64,000 nt of DNA from Aggregatibacter kilianii (GTDB lineage: Bacteria > Pseudomonadota > Gammaproteobacteria > Enterobacterales > Pasteurellaceae): contig NZ_NRCN01000001.1 of assembly GCF_003130255.1 (NCBI RefSeq), positions 62,001 through 126,000 of the forward strand, read 5' to 3'. The stretch's first letter is position 1. Each line of letters begins with the position of its first letter. The position numbers and the translations under genes are program-made. Of this stretch, positions 44,160 through 54,291 are shown one piece after another. A model generated the notes under the pieces. It was not told the DNA's origin. It made no database searches and worked only from the letters and a program-made list of their open reading frames with translations.

Positions 44160-46640
44160 TTATGCTGCGCGTTTCGGTTGTTTGAACACCGTGACTTCAG
44201 GGGCTTGGCCGACGAATTTTTCTACTTGCACGATACAAGTATTCGGTGAGTTACCTTGCGCCAGTTTGGAGGTGCCTTCATCGCGGGTAAGCACATTCGG
44301 GCAGCCGTTTTTGCACAATGGTTTTTCACTTTCGCCTAAATCCATCGGGTCATACCATGCGCCTTCATGTAAAGCGACGGTGCCTTTGATAATGTTTTCC
44401 GTGACAACCGCGCCGGCAAGCACTTGTCCGCGTTTGCTGTGAATGCGCACGATGTCACCGTCTTTAATACCACGTGGTGCGGCATCTTCTGGGTGAATCA
44501 TCACCGGTTCACGATCATTGACTGCATATTTTTGGCGTAATGAGGTATGCGCCAATTGGCTATGCAAACGGTAGTACGGGTGTGGCGTCACCAAGGCGAG
44601 CGGATATTCTTGGGTAACGTTACCGGCAAACTCTTCCGGCTCCATCCAAGTTGGATGCCCTTTACAGTCGTCATAGTTCATTTTGGCGACGACATCAGAA
44701 TAAATTTCGATTTTACCTGATGGCGTACCAAGCGGATTCAGCAACGGATCCTCACGGAATTCACCGTAGCGCACCCATTTTTTCGCCGCATCACTTGCTT
44801 CAAAATTGAGTGGCTTGTTTTCTGCCCAGAATTTATCAAAACGTGGCATCGTAATACGGTTGGTGCGGGCGGCTGTAAAGGCGGTGTTATAAAATTCCTC
44901 CAGCCATTCCATTTCGGTTTTACCTTCGGTGTATTGTTCTTCCACGCCGGCACGTTTAGCGAGCTCAACGAAAATGTCATAGTCATTTTTAGCTTCAAAT
45001 TGCGGCGGCACCACTTGTTTCATTGGATAAATACTCATCATGGAATAGTCGCCCGCCATGGTTAAGTCATTGCGTTCGTAACTGGTGGTCGCCGGCAACA
45101 CAATATCTGCCATGCGCGCAGTCGGTGTCCAGTTCACTTCGTTTACAATCACCACTTCCGGTTGTTGGAAGGCTTTCACCAAAGTGTTGGTGTCTTGATG
45201 GTGAACAAACGGGTTCCCGCCCGCCCAATACACGGCTTTGATATTCGGATAGGTGATTTCGGTGCCGTTATATTGGATTTTCTTACCCGGATTGAGTAAC
45301 ACATCGGCAATACGAGCCAATGGGAAAGCGGATTTGGAGGTGTCATCTAACCAAGTTTTTGCACCGGCTTTGCCAGATGGACTTGCTGTGATTGAACCGA
45401 TGATGCCACCTGTGGCTGTTGGTACACCGCCGTTTGAATAATGATAGCTCAAACCGAAACCGCCACCCGGTAAGCCGATTTGTCCTAACATAGAAGCAAG
45501 CGTGACCAACATCCAGTGAGTTTGTTCCCCATGGCGTTGACGCTGCATTCCCCAGCCGCCCATTAACATGGTGCGTTTGCCGGAGAAGTCGTTTGCCAGT
45601 TGTTTAATCGTGTCTGCCGGAATGCCACAAATCTTGCTTGCCCATTCTGCTGTTTTTGGTTGACCACCGGTTTTTCCTAACAAGTACTCTTCAAATTTGT
45701 TATAGCCGGTGGTGTATTTTTTCAAGAAGTCTTTGTCGTGTTTATTTTCACTGACTAAGGTGTGTGCAATACCCAGCATGAGTGGCACGTCTGTTGCCGT
45801 ATTAATCGGCAACCATTCGGCATTTAACATCTGGCAGGTTTCACTTTTTTGTGGGTCGATACAAATAATGCGTTTGCCGCTCGCTTGGAATTTTTTGAAA
45901 TATTCAATCCCTTTTTGGTCGGTGGACATCCATGCAATACGCATAGTAGTGAGCGGGTTGGCTGACCAAAGCACAATAATATCGCTGTTTTCTAATACCG
46001 ATTCCCAGCTGGTTTGTTGTTCATAGACTTCAATCGTACCCAACACATGTGGCATAATCACTTGCGCCGCGCCGGTGGAGTAGTCGCCTTTATGCCCCAC
46101 GAAACCGCCGGTGGCGTTCATATAACGATGTAACAATGTACGAGAAGCGTGCAATGAGCCGCAACTAAACCAACCGTAAGAACCAGCAAAAATACCTGTT
46201 GGACCATGTTCTTCACGTACTCGTTTAAGTTGATTGTGCACTAAATCCAAGGCTTCATCCCAAGAAACGCGCACCCATTCATCGCGCCCGCGCATAGTAG
46301 TATCGCTTTTGCCCGGATTGGCTAAGAAACCTTTACGTACCATCGGATATTTCACGCGGGTTTCGCTATAAAGTTGATCGGGTACAACGCTTTGCAATTC
46401 ATTGGGTACGGCAGGTTCAATTGCCGGGCCGGATTTTACCGCTTTACCGTTTTCCAATACCACACCAATCGGCCCCCAGTGAGCCGCAGTGACAACGGTT
46501 GTCATTTTGGTTTCTACTGCATTCGCATTTGAGGAAACCATAGAGCCGACTACACCACCGGATAGTGATGCGCCCGCAACACCCGCAGACGTTTTTTTCA
46601 AAAAATCGCGGCGTTGTTGATTAATCATTGTGTTTTTCAT
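44160..46640 (-). CDS. torZ: Periplasmic molybdopterin S-/N-oxide reductase (TorZ/MtsZ type)
   Basis: 826 residues. The Tat signal has QRRDFLKKTSAGVAG at residues 9-23, then a likely cut near SNANA. The mature protein is a DMSO-reductase-family enzyme; the Mo-ligating Ser lies in GHKGDYSTGAAQVIMPH near residue 180, and VLWSANPLTTMRIAW and GGWGMQRQRHGEQTHWM are typical of TorA/TorZ/BisC. Electrons come from the pentahaem TorY encoded upstream. In H. influenzae the matching enzyme (MtsZ) reduces methionine sulfoxide, so that is a likely substrate besides TMAO or biotin sulfoxide. The enzyme needs Moco, made by moaACDE 5 kb away. Confidence 0.92.
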   Translation of the reverse strand: MKNTMINQQRRDFLKKTSAGVAGASLSGGVVGSMVSSNANAVETKMTTVVTAAHWGPIGVVLENGKAVKSGPAIEPAVPNELQSVVPDQLYSETRVKYPMVRKGFLANPGKSDTTMRGRDEWVRVSWDEALDLVHNQLKRVREEHGPTGIFAGSYGWFSCGSLHASRTLLHRYMNATGGFVGHKGDYSTGAAQVIMPHVLGTIEVYEQQTSWESVLENSDIIVLWSANPLTTMRIAWMSTDQKGIEYFKKFQASGKRIICIDPQKSETCQMLNAEWLPINTATDVPLMLGIAHTLVSENKHDKDFLKKYTTGYNKFEEYLLGKTGGQPKTAEWASKICGIPADTIKQLANDFSGKRTMLMGGWGMQRQRHGEQTHWMLVTLASMLGQIGLPGGGFGLSYHYSNGGVPTATGGIIGSITASPSGKAGAKTWLDDTSKSAFPLARIADVLLNPGKKIQYNGTEITYPNIKAVYWAGGNPFVHHQDTNTLVKAFQQPEVVIVNEVNWTPTARMADIVLPATTSYERNDLTMAGDYSMMSIYPMKQVVPPQFEAKNDYDIFVELAKRAGVEEQYTEGKTEMEWLEEFYNTAFTAARTNRITMPRFDKFWAENKPLNFEASDAAKKWVRYGEFREDPLLNPLGTPSGKIEIYSDVVAKMNYDDCKGHPTWMEPEEFAGNVTQEYPLALVTPHPYYRLHSQLAHTSLRQKYAVNDREPVMIHPEDAAPRGIKDGDIVRIHSKRGQVLAGAVVTENIIKGTVALHEGAWYDPMDLGESEKPLCKNGCPNVLTRDEGTSKLAQGNSPNTCIVQVEKFVGQAPEVTVFKQPKRAA

Positions 46641-46690
46641 TTAAGCCTCGTCTTGTCGTCGTCATTAAACTTAAAAATTGCCAAGATAGA

Positions 46691-47788
46691 TTATTTTGTT
46701 TTCATATCTTTGGCATTGCGTTGCAAATAAATGGTGAGGGCACGGACCTCATCTTTGTTCATTGAAGTGCGATCTTTCATGGAATTGACCACGCCAATCC
46801 ATTGGTTGGCCGTGTAGTGATCCGCGCCGATAACAGCATGGCAACCGCTACAATTGTTTTGATTTAAGTTGTTGCCATATTGACTAAGTGCGGTCAAATC
46901 CGAAGACATTTTTGCTTTTGCTACGTTTACGGCAACATTCACTTCTTTCCATTCGGAATCGGTCACTTCATCGTGTTTGGTTTGCAACACTTGCACATTG
47001 TTGCGTGCATCTTCATCTAACAATGCCACTGTAATACGTTTGCCTAAATCCAAATACACCACAGATTCCGCGCCTGTTTGTTGCCAACCATGTATCGTGC
47101 CGTGAATTTGATCGCCTTGCGCCTCCCACTGTATGACTTCGGTAAATGGCATTAAACGCACTTCGCCACCTTTTGCATCTTGTGCTTTCACCATTTCGCT
47201 CGCGTAAAGGGATGGCGTCTCGACGATGTTGCTACCTTTTGGCGTAGCCGATTTATCGGCGGACTCTTCCGCGTGCATCACCGGTAAGAAGTGAGCGATG
47301 CCTTTGTGGCAATCAATACAGGTTTGTTTGTTGGCATTAGCTTCAATATGCATTTGTTTGGCCAGTTTGGTTTGCTGTGACAATTCCATGGCATCAAAAC
47401 TATGGCAACTACGGCAAGTTTCCGAATCGGTGGCTTTTAAATCATCCCAAACTGCTTGCGCCAGTTTCGCACGATGTTGTTCGTATTTCTCTTTGCTGTC
47501 CAACTTACCGACGGCTTCGAAATACAAATCTTTCAAAGCGATAAATTTGGCTTTCACATAATGCCAGCCTTCCTGCGGAATATGGCAATCGACACATTCC
47601 GCTCGAATACCTTTCGCGTTGGCAAAATGTTTGGAACCTTCCCATTCTTGACGCGGATAATCCATGGAATGACAACTGACACAAAATTCAGGCGTACTTG
47701 TTTTGTGCATAATCCACTGAGAACCCCACAATAAGCCCGCACCCAGCCCCATGAGACAAAGTGCGGTCACTATTTTTGTTGTTTTCAT
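46691..47788 (-). CDS. torY: Membrane-anchored pentahaem cytochrome c, TorY/TorC type
   Basis: 365 residues. An uncleaved N-terminal membrane anchor (ALCLMGLGAGLLWGSQW) is followed by four NapC-type haem motifs in the first 165 residues (CVSCH, CVDCH, CRSCH, CIDCH) and a fifth (CSGCH) in a C-terminal domain near residue 320, the layout of TorC/TorY. It passes electrons from menaquinol to the TorZ-type reductase, 50 bases downstream. GGGGTGA precedes the ATG. An FNR-like box upstream suggests anaerobic induction. Confidence 0.92.
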   Translation of the reverse strand: MKTTKIVTALCLMGLGAGLLWGSQWIMHKTSTPEFCVSCHSMDYPRQEWEGSKHFANAKGIRAECVDCHIPQEGWHYVKAKFIALKDLYFEAVGKLDSKEKYEQHRAKLAQAVWDDLKATDSETCRSCHSFDAMELSQQTKLAKQMHIEANANKQTCIDCHKGIAHFLPVMHAEESADKSATPKGSNIVETPSLYASEMVKAQDAKGGEVRLMPFTEVIQWEAQGDQIHGTIHGWQQTGAESVVYLDLGKRITVALLDEDARNNVQVLQTKHDEVTDSEWKEVNVAVNVAKAKMSSDLTALSQYGNNLNQNNCSGCHAVIGADHYTANQWIGVVNSMKDRTSMNKDEVRALTIYLQRNAKDMKTK

Positions 47789-48112
47789 AATTCACCCCTA
47801 ACAAAGAAAATTTTATTATTTTTATAACAAGAAAGAATAATAACTATAATTGGTTAGATGAATTCTAGAGGGAGAGATGAAAAATAACCATGATCTTAAT
47901 CAAACAAATAAGCTAACAGTTAGTATTCTCTTAATAATCAATTTGTTATTCGTTTTTTTAAAAGTAATGAATAATATAAATATTCATTATATAAATAATT
48001 ACACAAATAAACTCATAAAGGCTTGTTGACTCAGTATGAATAGATAGCATTTTTCCCTTTATCTGCTAAAATGCACGGCATTTTTTTAATGGAACAAAGA
48101 AGTCAACCCAAC
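47789..48112. promoter_or_regulatory. Divergent torY/thiI intergenic region with FNR-like box
   Basis: ATGAT-CTTA-ATCAA at 47890-47903 matches the FNR box TTGAT-N4-ATCAA with one mismatch and lies about 100 bases before torY. The rest is AT-rich with many ATTAT/ATAAT motifs, so single promoter boxes cannot be chosen with confidence. Confidence 0.5.
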
Positions 48113-49561
48113 ATGAAATTTATTATTAAATTATTCCCTGAAATTATGATTAAAAGCGAATCCGTGCGGAAACGGTTCATGAAAATCCTGACCAGCAATA
48201 TCCGTAATGTATTGATAAAGCATGACAACACGGTCGCGGTAGTGAGACATTGGAATTACATCGAAGTGCGGTCAAAAATTAAGGTGAATTTACCGATGCT
48301 GATTGAACAGCTGCAACGCATCCCGGGGATTCATCATTTTCTACAAGTGGAAGAAAAACCGTTTTCCAGTCTGCATGATATTTTTGAGCAAACGTTATCG
48401 GATGTGGCGTCACAGTTGGAAAACAAGACCTTTTGCGTTCGTGTGAAGCGTAAAGGCAAACATGAATTTAATTCATTAGACGCAGAGCGTTACATTGGTG
48501 GCGGGTTGAATCAACATATTGCCAGTGCCAAAGTGCAACTGAAAAATCCTGATGTGACGGTGCGTATTGAAATTGAAGACGACAAAATGATGTTGGTGCG
48601 AGCCCGTTATGAAGGCATCGGCGGTTATCCGATCGGCACGCAGGAAGATGTGTTGTCGCTGATTTCCGGCGGGTTTGACTCCGGTGTGTCCAGTTATATG
48701 CTGTTACGTCGCGGTTCACGTGTGCATTATTGCTTCTTTAATTTAGGCGGTGCAGCACACGAAATTGGTGTAAAACAAATGGCGTATCACATTTGGCAAC
48801 GTTACGGTAGCTCCCACAAAGTGCGTTTCGTAGCGATTAACTTTGAAGGCGTGGTAGGTGAGATCCTTGAGAACATAGATAACGGGCAAATGGGCGTAGT
48901 GCTTAAACGGATGATGGTGCGTGCGGCGTCCAAAATCGCGCAACGTTTCGACATTCAGGCGATTGTGACAGGGGAGGCGCTAGGGCAGGTTTCCAGCCAA
49001 ACTTTAACCAATTTACGTTTAATTGATGAAGCCTCTGAGGTGTTGGTGTTGCGTCCGTTAATTACGCACGACAAAGAACAAATCATCGCCATGGCAAAAC
49101 ACATTGGCACCGATGATATTGCCAAATCCATGCCGGAATTTTGTGGCGTGATTTCCAAGAATCCGACAGTGAAAGCGATAAGAGCGAAAATTGAACAAGA
49201 AGAAGGCAATTTCAATTTTGCCGTGTTGGAAAGTGCGGTGGAAAATGCGCAATATTTAGATATCCGCCAAATTGCCGAGCAAGCGGAGAAAGAAGTTGTT
49301 TCTGTGGATACGGTGTCCGTGTTGGCGGCAAATGATGTGATTATTGATATTCGTAGCCCGGAAGAAATCGACGAAAACCCGTTACATATTGAAAATCAAG
49401 CAATGATACTCCTGCCATTCTATAAACTTTCCGGTCAATTCGCCGAGTTGGATCAAAGCAAGAATTATGTGTTGTATTGCGAGCGTGGCGTGATGAGTAA
49501 GTTGCAGGCGCTGTATTTAAAAGAAAGCGGGTTTAATAATGTGAGGGTGTTTAAGAAATAA
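48113..49561 (+). CDS. thiI: tRNA 4-thiouridine synthase / thiamine sulfurtransferase ThiI
   Basis: 482 residues. ThiI makes 4-thiouridine at tRNA position 8 and supplies sulfur for the thiamine thiazole. It has a ferredoxin-like plus THUMP N-terminal part, the PP-loop [12 protein letters not shown] near residue 183, and a C-terminal rhodanese domain with the active Cys in YCERGVMSK near residue 456. The ATG at 48113 ([10 protein letters not shown]) matches the family start; an in-frame ATG 42 bases earlier adds residues without homology. Confidence 0.96.
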   Translation: MKFIIKLFPEIMIKSESVRKRFMKILTSNIRNVLIKHDNTVAVVRHWNYIEVRSKIKVNLPMLIEQLQRIPGIHHFLQVEEKPFSSLHDIFEQTLSDVASQLENKTFCVRVKRKGKHEFNSLDAERYIGGGLNQHIASAKVQLKNPDVTVRIEIEDDKMMLVRARYEGIGGYPIGTQEDVLSLISGGFDSGVSSYMLLRRGSRVHYCFFNLGGAAHEIGVKQMAYHIWQRYGSSHKVRFVAINFEGVVGEILENIDNGQMGVVLKRMMVRAASKIAQRFDIQAIVTGEALGQVSSQTLTNLRLIDEASEVLVLRPLITHDKEQIIAMAKHIGTDDIAKSMPEFCGVISKNPTVKAIRAKIEQEEGNFNFAVLESAVENAQYLDIRQIAEQAEKEVVSVDTVSVLAANDVIIDIRSPEEIDENPLHIENQAMILLPFYKLSGQFAELDQSKNYVLYCERGVMSKLQALYLKESGFNNVRVFKK

Positions 49562-49581
49562 TTCTCTTTAATCGTTCCAGT

Positions 49582-49649
49582 AAAAGTGCGGTCGATTTTC
49601 AGGTTGTTTTTCGAATGTGAAAAACGTTTTGAAAACCAACCGCACTTTT
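49582..49649. terminator. Convergent thiI/pepE terminator from uptake signals
   Basis: AAAAGTGCGGT (49582-49592) and ACCGCACTTTT (49639-49649) are inverted and 46 bases apart, with a smaller AAACGTTT region inside. T runs lie outside. Confidence 0.6.
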
Positions 49650-49659
49650 TTATTCACAA

Positions 49660-50364
49660 TCAGATTTCAAACACCGAGCCGGCAGGAATATCTCGGCGCT
49701 GCATATTTTTACTGAAATGCACAATATTATGCTCACCCAGAATTTTCACCTGATTGCCGTTAATTAAAAACGCGGTCCCTTCCGGCATGGCGTAAATTTG
49801 TGCCGTTGGGTTCACCAGTAAAAATTCCTCAAAACGTTCTTCACGGCTTTCCCCGTTATGCCCCGGCATTTTGCCTGAAATGAAATGCGGGTTGATTTGA
49901 TAAGGGAACAGATTAAGCGCATCAAAAGACGGCGGATAAGTGATCGGCATATCATTGGTGGTCATGATCGATTTGCTCGCCATATTGGCACCCGCGCTCC
50001 AACCGAAATACGGCGTGCCGCTTTTCACTTTTTCACGAATAATGTCCAATAAATCATGTTCATACATTTGTTTTAGCAAACAAAACGTATTGCCACCACC
50101 AATGGCGATCACATCCGCTTGTTCAATAATGGCGCGGTGCGGTTTGCCATGATGTACCGATTGAATCTCTATATTCAACGGCGCCAGAATTTGTTGTACT
50201 TTTTGTTCGTATTGATCGTTGGTTTGACGCACGCCTGCGTAAGGCACAAAGGCGATTTTCTTGCCTTGGTATGGCGCTAAAAAATCTTGTAACCATGGAA
50301 TCGCATGTTCCAAATAGCCTGTATTGCCATAGCGAGAACCGCTAAGTAGTAACATTTTTTGCAT
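49660..50364 (-). CDS. pepE: Dipeptidase E (alpha-aspartyl dipeptidase)
   Basis: 234 residues, peptidase family S51. PepE cleaves dipeptides with N-terminal aspartate. The nucleophile Ser is in [12 protein letters not shown] near residue 120 and the family motif [13 protein letters not shown] is near residue 87. I start at the ATG at 50362-50364 ([14 protein letters not shown]), with AGGAG upstream; the longer frame has no family similarity. Confidence 0.93.
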   Translation of the reverse strand: MQKMLLLSGSRYGNTGYLEHAIPWLQDFLAPYQGKKIAFVPYAGVRQTNDQYEQKVQQILAPLNIEIQSVHHGKPHRAIIEQADVIAIGGGNTFCLLKQMYEHDLLDIIREKVKSGTPYFGWSAGANMASKSIMTTNDMPITYPPSFDALNLFPYQINPHFISGKMPGHNGESREERFEEFLLVNPTAQIYAMPEGTAFLINGNQVKILGEHNIVHFSKNMQRRDIPAGSVFEI

Positions 50365-50460
50365 AATAAAATCTCCTGATGAAATAACCTTCACCATTAT
50401 GCTGACTTGTGCATTTTTATTAAGCAAAAAATGTGAATTTTGTGATCTGTGTAGAGATTT

Positions 50461-50498
50461 AAGTGCGGTGAAAAATGTTGTTTTTTATGACCGCACTT
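50461..50498. terminator. Uptake-signal hairpin after the YvcK-like gene
   Basis: AAGTGCGGT (50461-50469) pairs with ACCGCACTT (50490-50498). It follows the minus-strand YvcK-like gene, between it and pepE. Confidence 0.65.
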
Positions 50499-50500
50499 CA

Positions 50501-51475
50501 CTAAATATTCGTGGCTTCCATTTGGATTTGCTGACTGATGTCCGGCTTTTCAACCAATTCCCCAACCAATGCGTCAATTGCAGAGCAGAGAAGAGTGCGA
50601 TCGTGGCGATAGGAGAAATCGTCGGCATTAAGACGACCGGCGAGAATTTTGAGATGAAGTTGCTTATCAATTGCAGCATCGCTCGGTACAATGGCGCCAT
50701 CAATAATCGGTTTACCCACGGTTTTATGAATCCATTGAATACGATCCGTTAATGAAAGACGCGCGGCCGGGCCGGATTCAGTACTGAGATTATCAATAAA
50801 GATTTTTTTCGCTTGGCTGCGTTGTAGCTGTTCTATAATTTCCGGTAATAAAATAGGCGGCATAATGCTGGTTAAGAAACTACCGGGGCCAAATAAAATG
50901 ATTTCGGCTTCCTTTAAGGCTTGAATCGCTTCCGCTGTGGCGGTGACATTAGGCACCAGAAAAACGGATTTTGGCAAGTCTGCCAGGCGGTCTATGCTGA
51001 CTTCCCCTATAACGCTGGAGCCGCAACCTAACTCAGCAGCAAGGTGAACAGATTCTTCTGACATGGGCACGATGAATGACTTCACCCGTAACAGATCACG
51101 AATCAGATTTACCGCTTCCGTTGGGCGAATATGCATATCTTCCAAGGCTTTTAACATGAGATTGCCGAGATTGTGGCCGGCTAATTCGCCATTGCCACTG
51201 AAGCGGTATTCAAAAAGGGCAGAGGCAGTACTCGGTTCGGTGATAATTTGATTTAAGCAGTTACGCAAATCACCCCACGCGATGCCACCTTGAGCGGTAC
51301 GAATACGACCTGTAGAGCCGCCGTTATCGGTGGTAGTGACAATGCCGGTTAACCGTTCTTTCATAAAACTAAGTGCAGACATGACACGCCCCAATCCATG
51401 TCCACCGCCGATGGCCACGATTTTTGTGATCCGACTGAGATTTTCGTGTTGTTGATAGCCTTTAAAATCCGCCAT
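50501..51475 (-). CDS. YvcK/YbhK family (gluconeogenesis factor, CofD-like)
   Basis: 324 residues of the CofD-like superfamily. The glycine-rich start IVAIGGGHGLGRVMSAL (near residues 17-33) and TTDNGGSTGRIR (near 49-60) are hallmarks, followed by RFSGNGELAGHNLGNLML. In Bacillus YvcK is needed for growth on gluconeogenic carbon and for normal cell shape and binds UDP-sugars; in E. coli YbhK is poorly known. It lies next to moaA, as ybhK does in E. coli. The ATG at 51473-51475 is chosen with AGAGGAA upstream. Confidence 0.88.
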   Translation of the reverse strand: MADFKGYQQHENLSRITKIVAIGGGHGLGRVMSALSFMKERLTGIVTTTDNGGSTGRIRTAQGGIAWGDLRNCLNQIITEPSTASALFEYRFSGNGELAGHNLGNLMLKALEDMHIRPTEAVNLIRDLLRVKSFIVPMSEESVHLAAELGCGSSVIGEVSIDRLADLPKSVFLVPNVTATAEAIQALKEAEIILFGPGSFLTSIMPPILLPEIIEQLQRSQAKKIFIDNLSTESGPAARLSLTDRIQWIHKTVGKPIIDGAIVPSDAAIDKQLHLKILAGRLNADDFSYRHDRTLLCSAIDALVGELVEKPDISQQIQMEATNI

Positions 51476-51582
51476 TATATTTCCTCTCATATTCTGTCCA
51501 GAACATTATAGCGATCTATTTTAAATAGAGAAGTTGAACCTGATTAAAGGCTAAAAAGTACCAATTTTTCGTTATTTAATTT

Positions 51583-51611
51583 ATCGCTATATAAATGTAT
51601 ATATAATTGAT
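51583..51611 (+). promoter_or_regulatory. ModE-like binding site upstream of moaA
   Basis: A perfect left half-site ATCGCTATATA at 51583-51593 is followed after 6 bases by TATATAA (51600-51606) and TTGAT. The ModE consensus, as I recall it, is ATCGNTATATA-N6-TATATAACGAT. The site centres about 95 bases before the predicted transcription start; in E. coli molybdate-bound ModE activates moaA. Confidence 0.65.
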
Positions 51612-51655
51612 TTTAAAGAATTTTGTTATTTTATAATCTAGATCAAATTAATTGA

Positions 51656-51685
51656 TTGCTTTTGTTTTCGTGAATCTCTTACAAT
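51656..51685 (+). promoter_or_regulatory. Predicted moaA sigma70 promoter
   Basis: TTGCTT (51656-51661), an 18-base spacer and TACAAT (51680-51685). The resulting start near 51692 puts the whole Moco riboswitch-like leader in the transcript. Confidence 0.5.
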
Positions 51686-51700
51686 ACTGAAAAATTCGTT

Positions 51701-51834
51701 AATCGCATAAACTCCGAGCTTACTTAACCTACGTTTTGTAAAAATATGGTGGTAATGCCAATAGTACGCAGTTTGTATTATTCAGGGATACGTTGGAAAC
51801 GGCTTATCCTCTCCGTTGTTTAGAAAGGTGTCAA
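51701..51834 (+). ncRNA. Molybdenum cofactor (Moco) riboswitch-like leader of moaA
   Basis: The 130 bases before moaA contain elements I associate with the Moco RNA motif: ACTCCGAGC near the 5' side (51711-51719), GGTGGTAATGCC in the middle (51750-51761), and a GGATA/TATCC hairpin (about 51785-51810) with an inner GTTGGAAAC loop, followed by CCTCTCCG just before the ribosome site AAAGGTG. Position and gene fit a Moco sensor that lowers moaA expression when cofactor is plentiful. A covariance search was not possible. Confidence 0.72.
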
Positions 51835-52848
51835 ATGCAATCCATTCCAATAAAAAATGTTGGCGCAGTTCAACTTGTTGATCCGTTCCAGCGTGAATAC
51901 TATTATCTACGACTATCTATCACGGATGTGTGTAACTTCCGTTGTAACTATTGTTTGCCGAACGGTTATCAGCCGGAGCCAAACAAGCCTAGTTTCCTTA
52001 CCTTAGATGAAATTCGCCGTTTGGTGAATAATTTTAGTTTAATAGGAACAGAAAAAGTGCGTATTACCGGTGGGGAGCCGACATTGCGCAAAGATTTTCT
52101 GCCTATTGTAGAAACTATTAGCCAAATTGAAGGCATTAAACAAATCGCACTCACAACAAACGGATTTCGCTTACTGAAAGATGTTGCTGCGTGGAAAAGC
52201 GCTGGAGTGACGTCTATTAATGTAAGTGTTGATAGTCTCGATCCAAGAATGTTCCAACGTATTACCGGCGTTAATAAATTTGATGAAATTATGCGCGGCA
52301 TCGATCGCGCCTTTGAATGCGGCTACCAGAAAATTAAGGTCAATTCCGTCTTAATGAAAGACCTAAATGCCGATGATTTTGAACGTTTTTTGGCATGGAT
52401 TAAAGATAAACCGATTCAAATGCGCTTTATCGAATTAATGCAAACCAGCGAGATGGATTCATTCTTCCAAAAACATCATTTATCCGGTCAGGTTCTTGAA
52501 CAAAAATTATTACTTTCCGGTTGGCAATTGCAAGCCAAAGGACGTTCTGATGGCCCCGCAAAAGTTTTTCGTCATCCGGATTATGTGGGTGAAATCGGCT
52601 TGATTATGCCTTACGAGAAAAATTTCTGTGCCAGCTGTAACCGTTTACGGGTTTCTGCCAAAGGGAAATTACATCTTTGTTTATTTGGCGAAGAAGGTAT
52701 TGAGTTACGCGATTTGTTACAGTCAGATGAACAACAACCCCTTCTAGAAGCAAGAATTTTTTCTGCGTTACAAGGTAAACGTGAACACCACTATTTGCAT
52801 ATCGGCGATAGTGGCGTGCGCAATCATTTAGCGAGTATCGGCGGTTAA
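51835..52848 (+). CDS. moaA: GTP 3',8-cyclase MoaA
   Basis: 337 residues, a radical SAM enzyme for the first step of molybdopterin synthesis. The SAM cluster CNFRCNYC is near residues 34-41, the SAM-binding [11 protein letters not shown] near 80, and the C-terminal cluster [10 protein letters not shown]...KLHLCLFG near 265-285. The ATG at 51835 is supported by AAAGGTG. It heads moaACDE; moaC follows at 54 bases. No moaB-like gene is present in this cluster. Confidence 0.97.
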   Translation: MQSIPIKNVGAVQLVDPFQREYYYLRLSITDVCNFRCNYCLPNGYQPEPNKPSFLTLDEIRRLVNNFSLIGTEKVRITGGEPTLRKDFLPIVETISQIEGIKQIALTTNGFRLLKDVAAWKSAGVTSINVSVDSLDPRMFQRITGVNKFDEIMRGIDRAFECGYQKIKVNSVLMKDLNADDFERFLAWIKDKPIQMRFIELMQTSEMDSFFQKHHLSGQVLEQKLLLSGWQLQAKGRSDGPAKVFRHPDYVGEIGLIMPYEKNFCASCNRLRVSAKGKLHLCLFGEEGIELRDLLQSDEQQPLLEARIFSALQGKREHHYLHIGDSGVRNHLASIGG

Positions 52849-52902
52849 CAGGCTGCCGATAACGCAAAAACACATTCAAAATTAACCGCACTTTTAATTA
52901 TC

Positions 52903-53391
52903 ATGACAACATTTACTCATATTAATGCTAATGGCGAAGCTAACATGGTGGACGTTTCCGAAAAAGCCGAAACCGTTCGTGAAGCCCGCGCCGAAGCCTA
53001 TGTTCGTATGGCGCCGGAAACCTTACAAATGATTCTCTCCGGTCAACATCACAAAGGCGATGTTTTCGCCACTGCCAGAATTGCCGGTATTCAAGCCGCT
53101 AAACGGACCTGGGAGCTGATTCCGTTATGTCATCCGTTGTTACTTACCAAAGTGGAAGTGAGCTTAACGCCAATGCCTGAGTCCAATCAGGTGCGAATTG
53201 AAAGTCTATGCAAATTAACCGGCAAAACCGGCGTAGAAATGGAAGCCTTAACTGCAGCCAGCGTTGCTGCGCTCACCATTTATGATATGTGTAAAGCAGT
53301 GCAAAAAGATATGGTCATTGAAAACGTTCGTTTGTTGGAAAAGTGCGGTGGAAAATCCGGCCATTTTATTGCAAAGGAGACATCATGTTAA
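52903..53391 (+). CDS. moaC: Cyclic pyranopterin monophosphate synthase MoaC
   Basis: 162 residues. MoaC converts the MoaA product to cyclic pyranopterin monophosphate. [20 protein letters not shown] at the start, [15 protein letters not shown] near residue 75 and [20 protein letters not shown] near residue 112 are family motifs with the catalytic Lys and Asp regions. It overlaps moaD by 7 bases. An uptake signal near the end encodes KCGGKS. Confidence 0.97.
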   Translation: MTTFTHINANGEANMVDVSEKAETVREARAEAYVRMAPETLQMILSGQHHKGDVFATARIAGIQAAKRTWELIPLCHPLLLTKVEVSLTPMPESNQVRIESLCKLTGKTGVEMEALTAASVAALTIYDMCKAVQKDMVIENVRLLEKCGGKSGHFIAKETSC

Positions 53392-53630
53392 CGGTCTTAT
53401 TTTTTGCTCAAACCAGAGAATTGGTGGGTGTAGATAAACTCGAAATAGAAGGCGATTTTGCCACGGCTGAACAATTGCGCCAATATTTGGCCGGCAAAGG
53501 GGACAAATGGGCGTTGGCATTGCAATCGGATAAACTCTTAGTCGCCATTAATCAAACGTTGATGCCGTTAGAAAGTGCGGTCCAAAATGGCGATGAAATT
53601 GCGTTTTTCCCACCGGTGACCGGGGGCTAA
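53385..53630 (+). CDS. moaD: Molybdopterin synthase sulfur carrier subunit MoaD
   Basis: 81 residues, ubiquitin-like, ending in FFPPVTGG; the C-terminal Gly-Gly carries the thiocarboxylate used for dithiolene formation. The start at 53385 ([13 protein letters not shown]) has an AAGGAG site and lies within the end of moaC. An in-frame uptake signal encodes ESAVQN. moaE starts on the next base after the stop. Confidence 0.95.
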   Translation: MLTVLFFAQTRELVGVDKLEIEGDFATAEQLRQYLAGKGDKWALALQSDKLLVAINQTLMPLESAVQNGDEIAFFPPVTGG

Positions 53631-54086
53631 ATGAACAATATTCAAATTTCAGTGCAAGAGCAGACTTTCGATCAAAATGCAGTATATCGCTGGTTGAGTG
53701 AAGAAAATTCAGTAGGTGCCTCGGTGATTTTTGTGGGCAAAGTGCGCGATTTAAATTTAGGCGATGAAGTCAGCAGTTTGTATTTGGAGCATTATCCCGC
53801 TATGACTCATAAAGCGTTATTGGGTATTGCCCAACAGGCAAAAGTGCGGTGGGATTTACAAAAGATTTCAATTATTCATCGTGTCGGTCAACTGAATACC
53901 GGCGATGAAATTGTATTGGTCGGCACGTCATCTGCTCATCGGGGCGATGCTTACCACGCCAATGAATTTATAATGGACTATTTGAAAACCCAAGCACCTT
54001 TTTGGAAAAAAGAACAAACAACGAAAGGGGAACGTTGGATTGAAGGACGTGACAGTGATTATGTGGCGGCTGAAAAGTGGAAATAA
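53631..54086 (+). CDS. moaE: Molybdopterin synthase catalytic subunit MoaE
   Basis: 151 residues. MoaE with MoaD adds two sulfurs to precursor Z to make molybdopterin. LYLEHYPAMTHKAL near residue 47, VLVGTSSAHRGDAYHANEF near residues 97-115 and the catalytic lysines in PFWKKEQTTKGERW near residue 125 are conserved. A terminator follows. Confidence 0.96.
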   Translation: MNNIQISVQEQTFDQNAVYRWLSEENSVGASVIFVGKVRDLNLGDEVSSLYLEHYPAMTHKALLGIAQQAKVRWDLQKISIIHRVGQLNTGDEIVLVGTSSAHRGDAYHANEFIMDYLKTQAPFWKKEQTTKGERWIEGRDSDYVAAEKWK

Positions 54087-54118
54087 CATGTTGTAAAATT
54101 ACCAGAAAATAAACAGAA

Positions 54119-54155
54119 AAATATCCGTTTTACATACGAAACGGATATTTTTTTA
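54119..54155 (+). terminator. moaACDE terminator
   Basis: AAATATCCGTTT (54119-54130) pairs perfectly with AAACGGATATTT (54139-54150), then TTTTT. Confidence 0.9.
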
Positions 54156-54291
54156 TTGTGATAAACACAAAAAGATTATGGTTTTCTTGGAAAATGTAAC
54201 CTGCTTTGTGGTAGAATAAGCGACCATTTTTCTTGGCATCATAAAATGCTAACTGAATATTTTAATTATTTTTGAGTCGTCGGAGGAATAG

